Assembly (NCBI RefSeq): GCF_039962115.1
Contig: NZ_JAMPKJ010000058.1
Location: 1 to 36,589 of the forward strand
Length of the DNA: 36,589 nt
Source of the DNA: Funiculus sociatus GB2-C1
GTDB taxonomy: Bacteria; Cyanobacteriota; Cyanobacteriia; Cyanobacteriales; FACHB-T130
Direction: 5' to 3'
Position 1 is the stretch's first letter. The number at the start of each line of letters is the position of its first letter. The position numbers and the translations under genes were made by a program. This document shows, piece by piece, positions 31,695 through 36,589 of the stretch. The notes under the pieces are model-generated. The model was not told the origin of the DNA, did no database searches, and saw nothing but the letters and a program-made list of their open reading frames with translations.

Positions 31695-32750
31695 CTAGGT
31701 TCGCACCTTAAGCCAATCGACAATAGTTGGAGGAAGGTCTCGCTGCACTTTACTGCTGACGTACATCCCAATATGCCCGACTGGGAAGGAGCGCACGGTG
31801 TAGTCTTTGCTCCCAATGTACTTCTCAAGAGCCAAGGAGGATGCTGGAGGAACTAGATGATCTTGCTCGGCGTAAATGTTCAAAATTGGGATGCGAATAT
31901 TCTCCAGATTCACTCGCTTCTCTCCAATCTCGACCTGACCTTTAATCAGTTTGTTTCCCTGGTAGAAATCCTTCATAAACTGTCGATAAGCTTCCCCAGC
32001 TTGGTCAGGACTATCGAAAATCCACTTTTCCATGCGAAGAAAGTTGAGCAACTTGTCCTCTGATTCGATAGTATCCAGAAGATCAATATACTTCTGAATT
32101 CCTAACTGGAACGGCTTCAGCAGCAAAAACTCTAAGTTCATGAAGTCGCCGGGGATGTTACCCAGAGTATCTACCATTAGATCCACATCTAGCGCTTGGG
32201 AACCCAGAGTGCTTCCACCCCAAACATTGAGCAGTCCCTCCTTGATGTGAAAATCAACCGGAGTGACCATAGTAATCAGGTTTTTCACCTTCTCTGGGTA
32301 AATGGAACTGTAGCAGAGACTGAAAGCGCCCCCTTGACAAATGCCTAACAGGTTGATTTGCTCTAAGTTGTGGCGATCGCGTAATACGTCCACACAGTTA
32401 TTGATATAACCATTGATGTAGTCGTCAAGAGTCAAAAAGCGATCGCTTCGACTGGGATAGCCCCAGTCAGTTATATATACATCCATGCCAAGATTGAGCA
32501 AATTGGCAACAAGCGATCGCCCTTCCTGCAAATCGACGATGTAGGGACGGTTGACTAGAGCGTAAACGATGAGGATGGGGATGTTCAGCGAATGCTCCAC
32601 CTTTGGCGTGAAGCGGTACAGCACCACCTTATCTTCTCGGTAAACTTCTTCCTTGGGTGTCACTCCAATCTGAATGTCTTCCTCACGCAGGCGGCTGAAG
32701 CTCTCGACACCCTTAAACAGTTTTTGGGTTAGCTCGGTAAAATCGTGCAT
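31695..32750 (-). CDS. phaC: class III poly(3-hydroxyalkanoate) synthase, catalytic subunit PhaC
   Basis: A 351-residue alpha/beta-fold enzyme of the size typical of class III PhaC. The lipase-like box has Cys for Ser: GICQGG with C138. The catalytic Asp is D297 in YAEQDHLVPP and the His is H326 in FPVGHIGMY. It polymerises hydroxyacyl-CoA, usually 3-hydroxybutyryl-CoA, to PHB on granules, and needs PhaE. phaE ends 7 bases upstream of its start, so the two are one operon, as in Synechocystis. The last 15 codons occur a second time as a fossil at 23489-23533. Confidence 0.95.
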   Translation of the reverse strand: MHDFTELTQKLFKGVESFSRLREEDIQIGVTPKEEVYREDKVVLYRFTPKVEHSLNIPILIVYALVNRPYIVDLQEGRSLVANLLNLGMDVYITDWGYPSRSDRFLTLDDYINGYINNCVDVLRDRHNLEQINLLGICQGGAFSLCYSSIYPEKVKNLITMVTPVDFHIKEGLLNVWGGSTLGSQALDVDLMVDTLGNIPGDFMNLEFLLLKPFQLGIQKYIDLLDTIESEDKLLNFLRMEKWIFDSPDQAGEAYRQFMKDFYQGNKLIKGQVEIGEKRVNLENIRIPILNIYAEQDHLVPPASSLALEKYIGSKDYTVRSFPVGHIGMYVSSKVQRDLPPTIVDWLKVRT

Positions 32751-32757
32751 TGTATCC

Positions 32758-33540
32758 TCAAGACTCGCTGCGTTGGGATTCTCCTAAAGCTTTTTTAAGG
32801 CTTTTAATTTCCTTACGCAGCTCGTAGACGTTACGGTGAATTTCATCAACTTCGCTGCGAGTTGGCAAGTCATTCATCTTCAGAAACACTTCCATTAGCT
32901 GTTGCTGCTGGAGCCTGTAGGTCATGGCTGCATTCAAGAATTTCCCCTGAATCTCAAGGGCATTCTCTGAACGGAACGTCTGTGCGAATGCTTGGTCAAA
33001 TACCCTACTCCAGATTTGCTGAAACTGCCGCCAGTTCTGAAGCGTTTCGCTCTTTTCTTGGGAGGATGCCAATCGCATCAGCTGCTCGAAGGCTCTCATC
33101 CAGACATCGACCAGCACTAACTGATAGTCAAAGCTCGCTTTATAGAAGTTTGTCCAGGCATCAAAGCTTTTAAGCAGTTTGTTGTTGAACTCACGGGTAT
33201 ATCCCAGACTTGGGCTTTGCAGTAAGTTGCCAGTCTGTTGATAGTCCCAGTAGAGGTTGTTCAGCTCTATTGATGCAACATCGCCGCCTATCGCCTGAGT
33301 CGCCATTTCAAGTGACTGGCGCAGTGGTTCTACCCACTGACCTAACTTTTGCAGCCCCTCCGCATACAGAAGCCATAACTCGGCCTGATTTTGAATACCG
33401 TTGGCTGTAGCAGGCGTTTCGGGAGTTGTCACAGGTTTAATAAAATCAATCCAGCTTTCCCAGATTTTCTTTTGAGTCTCAGCCCACATTTTCACCAGAT
33501 TCTCAGTCTGTTCGACCCAGTAAGTAGCGTCTTTTTCCAT
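32758..33540 (-). CDS. phaE: class III PHA synthase subunit PhaE
   Basis: A 260-residue helical partner of PhaC. The start is the ATG at 33538-33540; an in-frame TTG 11 codons upstream is unlikely. It is rich in Trp, Gln and Leu, with W-x-x-x-x-x-x-W patterns (YWVEQTENLVKMWAETQKKIWESWIDF) and a C-terminal coiled coil (DEIHRNVYELRKEIKSLKKAL), all typical of PhaE. PhaE activates PhaC and sets polymer length. It is the first gene of the operon and is divergent from hflX, with a 435-base gap. Confidence 0.92.
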   Translation of the reverse strand: MEKDATYWVEQTENLVKMWAETQKKIWESWIDFIKPVTTPETPATANGIQNQAELWLLYAEGLQKLGQWVEPLRQSLEMATQAIGGDVASIELNNLYWDYQQTGNLLQSPSLGYTREFNNKLLKSFDAWTNFYKASFDYQLVLVDVWMRAFEQLMRLASSQEKSETLQNWRQFQQIWSRVFDQAFAQTFRSENALEIQGKFLNAAMTYRLQQQQLMEVFLKMNDLPTRSEVDEIHRNVYELRKEIKSLKKALGESQRSES

Positions 33541-33975
33541 TGTTGCTGAACTATTGGTGACGTAGGTGGGCAAAATTTATCTTAGATTTTTTCCTGTGGC
33601 AAGTTCTTCACCGTAGGTATGATTAGTGGGAATGCGATCGCATATTACTTGCATAGCCCATTTCTCGTGTTGAGAATCAGCACGCAGCTTGGTACGTATG
33701 TAATTGTGCTATTCATCACCATTTATTGACTTATAACTGGATTGCCAACAGCGTTGGCCAATCTCAAAAATAACGTCTTCAGCCTTCCACTTCGGCTTGG
33801 TTAGATAGAGTTCGGCGACCTTCTGTTTCCTAGATGTAGAATGCTTAACTTAATCCTATGTTGGTCAGCCGCCGATTCATACCCCTACTTAGTCCAAAGG
33901 GAAGATTTAGCCAATAAAAAAAATTAGTAATTATTGAATCAATGAACTTAATGCGCTAGTTTTCTAGCCGATCTT
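33541..33975. other. phaE-hflX divergent gap
   Basis: Besides the two promoters this gap holds a 3' gene remnant (33709-33849). The stretch 33850-33975 is AT-rich and probably carries the hflX promoter, but no clear -10/-35 pair was chosen. Confidence 0.35.
33709..33849 (-). pseudogene. 3' remnant of an unknown gene
   Basis: An open frame with no start, ending at a TAG at 33709, reads KVAELYLTKPKWKAEDVIFE and continues IGQRCWQSSYKSINGDE. The balanced composition with several Trp and Tyr looks like true protein. The upstream end is cut by a stop. I do not recognise the family. Confidence 0.3.
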
Positions 33976-35688
33976 ATGGAAACCATTTACGGGAATATAC
34001 AAGGAGTAAAATCTAGTTACATCAAGCAACTACAGCGCCTGTACGAGCAACGGCAACCCTCCCATAGCCTAACTACTCCCGAATTTGCCCAAACTCTAGC
34101 AGCAATCAGTACAGAGATTCACCACCCCGTCTGCTGCTATATCAATCGACGTGGGCAAGTAATCCGAGTTGCAGTCGGTACGCCAAGCCAAACTCAAATC
34201 CCGCCCCAAGACCTTCCCCGGCATAGCGCGGAACGCCTGAGTGGGATTCGCTGCATTGCCACTCAACTTAAATTAGAGCCACCTGACCCAGCCGCACTGA
34301 CAGCAATGGCACGGCAGCGCTTAGACGCTTTGGTCTTAATCCCCACTGGCAACGGAGCGGAACGACGGGACGGTGAAGCCACAGGCTTAGTCAAGGAAGC
34401 TTACCTAGCTCACCTTGTACCGGAACAAGAAACGCCTTGGATTGTTTCTCCTCCCCTCAGCCTAGATGAGCTGAACGAACAAGACTTTGACGACTTAGTT
34501 GATGAATGGGAAACCGAGTTCTCTGAATCAAGCGATGGAAAATCGCAATTCCAAGTAATTGAATCAGACTCTGACAAAGTGCTGCTGGTTGGGTTGATGA
34601 CCGAGGACGTGTCTCCCCAACGGTTTCAAGACGGACTTGAAGAACTGATTCGATTAGTTGATAGTGCTGGAGGAGAGGTATTAGAAACAATACAGCAAAA
34701 GCGAAGTCGCCCCCATCCTCAAACGGTCGTCGGTCAAGGAAAAATTGAAGAAATTGCCCAACGCGCTCATCAGCTAGGAGCCAACTTAATCGTCTTTGAC
34801 CGAGATATTTCTCCTTCCCAAGCACGAAACCTGGAAGAGCAGATTAACATCCGCGTCGTAGATAGAACTGAAATAATTCTGGATATCTTCGCTCAACGCG
34901 CTCAATCCCAAGCGGGTAAATTGCAAGTGGAACTGGCGCAACTGGAATATATGCTGCCTCGGCTCAGGGGTCGAGGTCGGGAAATGTCCAGGCTTGGAGG
35001 CGGAATTGGTACCAGAGGGCCGGGTGAAACCAAACTAGAAACTGAGCGGCGAACCATTCAACGCCGAATCGCCCAACTTCAGCAGGAAGTTAACCAATTA
35101 CAAGCCCATCGCTCCCGGTTGCGACAACAACGACAACAGCAAGAAATTCCCTCTATTGCGTTAGTCGGTTATACCAATGCGGGTAAATCGACGCTACTAA
35201 ATGCGTTGACTCACGCCGAGGTTTATACAGCAAATCAACTATTTGCCACCCTCGACCCGACAACGCGAAAACTGGTAATTACAGATCCAAACACTCAAGA
35301 GCGGCGGTCTCTTCTGCTTACAGACACCGTAGGGTTTATTCACGAACTCCCGCCACCTCTAATGGATGCTTTCCGCGCCACCCTGGAGGAAGTAACTGAG
35401 GCGAATGCGTTGCTTCATGTGGTCGATGTGTCCCATCCAGCTTGGGAGAGCCATATCCGTTCAGTGATGGACGTGCTAGCAGAAATGCCTACTATTCCTG
35501 GTAAAGCTTTGATTGCTTTTAACAAGGTCGATAAAGTAGATAGCGAAAACTTGGCTTTAGCTCAGCAAGAGTTTCCTGAAGCGGTGTTTATTTCAGCAAC
35601 TGGACGCTTAGGTTTAGAGACGCTACGCCAGCGATTGGTGCAACTAATTGACGAAGCTGGTTCACAGACTCCACTTATAAAAATGTGA
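33976..35688 (+). CDS. hflX: GTPase HflX with cyanobacterial N-terminal extension
   Basis: A 570-residue translational GTPase that binds and splits stalled ribosomes. Most bacterial HflX have about 430 residues; here about 190 extra residues precede the usual start (KVLLVGLMTED). The HflX domain has RGRGREMSRLGGGIGTRGPG and then ETKLETERR. The G domain has G1 GYTNAGKST (about 398-406), G3 DTVGF (about 450) and G4 NKVD (about 516). A coiled coil lies between the two parts. The N-terminal extension (TPEFAQTLAAISTEIHHPVCCYINRRGQV) is common in cyanobacterial HflX and could sense stress. The gene stands alone and is divergent from phaE. Confidence 0.95.
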   Translation: METIYGNIQGVKSSYIKQLQRLYEQRQPSHSLTTPEFAQTLAAISTEIHHPVCCYINRRGQVIRVAVGTPSQTQIPPQDLPRHSAERLSGIRCIATQLKLEPPDPAALTAMARQRLDALVLIPTGNGAERRDGEATGLVKEAYLAHLVPEQETPWIVSPPLSLDELNEQDFDDLVDEWETEFSESSDGKSQFQVIESDSDKVLLVGLMTEDVSPQRFQDGLEELIRLVDSAGGEVLETIQQKRSRPHPQTVVGQGKIEEIAQRAHQLGANLIVFDRDISPSQARNLEEQINIRVVDRTEIILDIFAQRAQSQAGKLQVELAQLEYMLPRLRGRGREMSRLGGGIGTRGPGETKLETERRTIQRRIAQLQQEVNQLQAHRSRLRQQRQQQEIPSIALVGYTNAGKSTLLNALTHAEVYTANQLFATLDPTTRKLVITDPNTQERRSLLLTDTVGFIHELPPPLMDAFRATLEEVTEANALLHVVDVSHPAWESHIRSVMDVLAEMPTIPGKALIAFNKVDKVDSENLALAQQEFPEAVFISATGRLGLETLRQRLVQLIDEAGSQTPLIKM

Positions 35689-36005
35689 ATATTGCTGCTC
35701 GTAAGTTGGATTATCTAGCTGCTTTTCTGGATATGTCAACCATATTACTACGAGCATACGGCTAGGCAAGTTGTGGCGGGGAATTTGATTTTACGAGCAG
35801 CAGAAGTAAAGGCAAAGACAAAAAGAAAAAGCACAAGGAAAAAGGGAAAAAAGAAAGATTAACCAGAGTGCGATCGCTCTTAATCTTCCCAAAATTTATC
35901 AAGTGCGATCCGCCGCAAGACGGATCGCTTCGCTATCGCTTTTGTGCATTCTTCGCTATCCTAGGGGACGTGACGAATTTCCGATTTATTTCGAGTATTT
36001 AGGCG
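35689..36005. other. gap with a 12-bp inverted repeat and purine-rich tract
   Basis: TGCTGCTCGTAA (35693-35704) and TTACGAGCAGCA (35791-35802) form a perfect inverted repeat 86 bases apart, perhaps a small repeat element. An A/G-rich tract (35805-35860) follows; its Lys-rich translations look like low complexity and not a gene. A HIP1 octamer and a HIP1-like stem-loop (GCGATCCGCC...GGATCGC) come next. Confidence 0.45.
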
Positions 36006-36296
36006 ATGGAAGAAATTCTTCAGATAGTCAAAAAAGTTACTCTGGCGCTAGTTGGTGGTGGAGCGGCGCTTTTAGCTTTCTATATGGCACTGTTTTTTTC
36101 GATTATGGTTCTGGTTCCTACCAGTTCTCCAAATCAAGTAGAAGAATGGACAAACACTGTGGTGACAGTGTTTGGTATCAAATTAAATCTACTCTCGATA
36201 CAACGATTGAAAGGGGCTGCTATTGGTATCAGTGTTGTCCTTCCCCTTGCTGCCGTTGCTTGGTTTTCACTCCGAGCATTCATTCACCAACGTTAG
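36006..36296 (+). CDS. small two-helix membrane protein, unknown
   Basis: A 96-residue protein with two membrane helices, at about residues 11-38 (LALVGGGAALLAFYMALFFSIMVLV) and 69-90 (AAIGISVVLPLAAVAWFSLRAFI), separated by a polar loop with QVEEWTNTVVTVFG. It has the composition of a real small membrane protein; the overlapping longer frame at 35903-36331 is Cys/Ser-rich and much less protein-like. No family recognised. Confidence 0.55.
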   Translation: MEEILQIVKKVTLALVGGGAALLAFYMALFFSIMVLVPTSSPNQVEEWTNTVVTVFGIKLNLLSIQRLKGAAIGISVVLPLAAVAWFSLRAFIHQR

Positions 36297-36499
36297 TAAC
36301 AATAAATAATTTGCGCTCCAACAGCAGTTGAACAAAACAGAGGTTGAGTTTCCAACGTCCAACCCACTCTATCGGCTTTGTTGCGATCGCGCTGGCAAGT
36401 CAGCCCTGAAATAAATTTCGGGCTGAAAGCCAAAGTTAGCTAAAGCTAACTGGAAAACATTTCAAACCCTTTAAAACTGACATCTTGCACCATTCTCAA

Positions 36500-36589
36500 T
36501 TACCCATACTGCCAGCCAGAGACAGAAATGTCTAAACCTTGCGTGCGAGCCAACTGCTGGAATCGTTTGATATCTTGAAGTAACAAAAG
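36500..36589 (-). CDS. C-terminal end of a gene running off the window
   Basis: A frame open to the window edge ends at a TAA at 36500-36502 and reads LLLLQDIKRFQQLARTQGLD and then ISVSGWQYG. It has plausible coding composition. The hairpins at about 36401-36425 (CAGCCC..GGGCTG) and 36436-36451 (GTTAGCT/AGCTAAC) may be its terminator. Product unknown. Confidence 0.4.
   Translation of the reverse strand, partial: LLLLQDIKRFQQLARTQGLDISVSGWQYG

Noticed and set aside
35805-35860. Lys-rich reading frame in the purine-rich tract
   Set aside because: Low complexity in every frame and no start with a ribosome site.
35903-36331. 142-codon plus-strand frame overlapping the small membrane protein
   Set aside because: Cys- and Ser-rich translation typical of a wrong frame; the 36006 frame gives two clean membrane helices.

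Overview
The window is chromosomal DNA from a cyanobacterium. The evidence is the dense scatter of the HIP1 octamer GCGATCGC, a one-helix high-light-inducible protein, the carbon-concentrating pair SbtA/SbtB, an NhaS3-type antiporter, a class III (PhaE/PhaC) polyhydroxyalkanoate synthase and a long cyanobacterial-type HflX. I cannot name a genus from sequence alone. The region is accessory-rich and decaying. It contains at least ten gene fossils, three families of local duplication and several small inverted-repeat elements, but I see no intact transposase, tRNA, rRNA or CRISPR array.

Layout. 1-2.3 kb: a truncated lipoprotein-like hydrolase, an HLIP gene, a DUF4383-like membrane protein with a strong terminator, and an unknown protein. 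2.3-4.3 kb: a decaying tandem array of a HAD phosphatase gene plus an 81-aa gene. One HAD copy is split by a 536-bp element with terminal inverted repeats and a 9-bp target duplication, carrying a SnoaL/DUF4440-like gene. 4.5-8.9 kb: a Lon-like 3' scrap, an alpha/beta hydrolase, a CrtO-like 5' scrap overlapping a hemerythrin gene, a small membrane protein, a MITE-like repeat and a glutathione-reductase-like flavoprotein with an apparent charge-swapped active site. 9.2-13.7 kb (minus strand): a 1035-aa protein built as MmeI-type nuclease + NB-ARC STAND NTPase + TPR, and upstream of it an ATPase with an altered P-loop. 13.8-22 kb (plus strand): a compact mrpCDEFG-A'-B operon, a bicA fossil, sbtA, sbtB and nhaS3. 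22.5-31.4 kb: three Crp/Fnr paralogs (one dead), two tandem MFS transporters and a KAP-family NTPase. 31.7-36.6 kb: phaE-phaC, hflX and a small membrane protein.

How the genes fit together. The 13.8-22 kb block reads as one physiological module. SbtA brings in bicarbonate with Na+, SbtB is its PII-like regulator, and Mrp and NhaS3 push Na+ back out. The HLIP, hemerythrin and disulfide reductase genes suggest light and redox stress functions but do not form one operon. The nuclease-STAND-TPR protein is the best candidate for an undescribed system. Its domain order is that of NLR-like (Avs-type) antiviral sensors, but the effector looks borrowed from a type IIG restriction enzyme. The KAP NTPase is a second, weaker defence candidate. 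The crp-phaC relationship is clearly a segmental duplication: the dead crp copy at 22.6-23.3 kb still carries the last codons of a phaC copy upstream of it, in the arrangement seen at 30.4-31.7 kb.

All functional calls come from reading motifs by eye; no similarity search was run.
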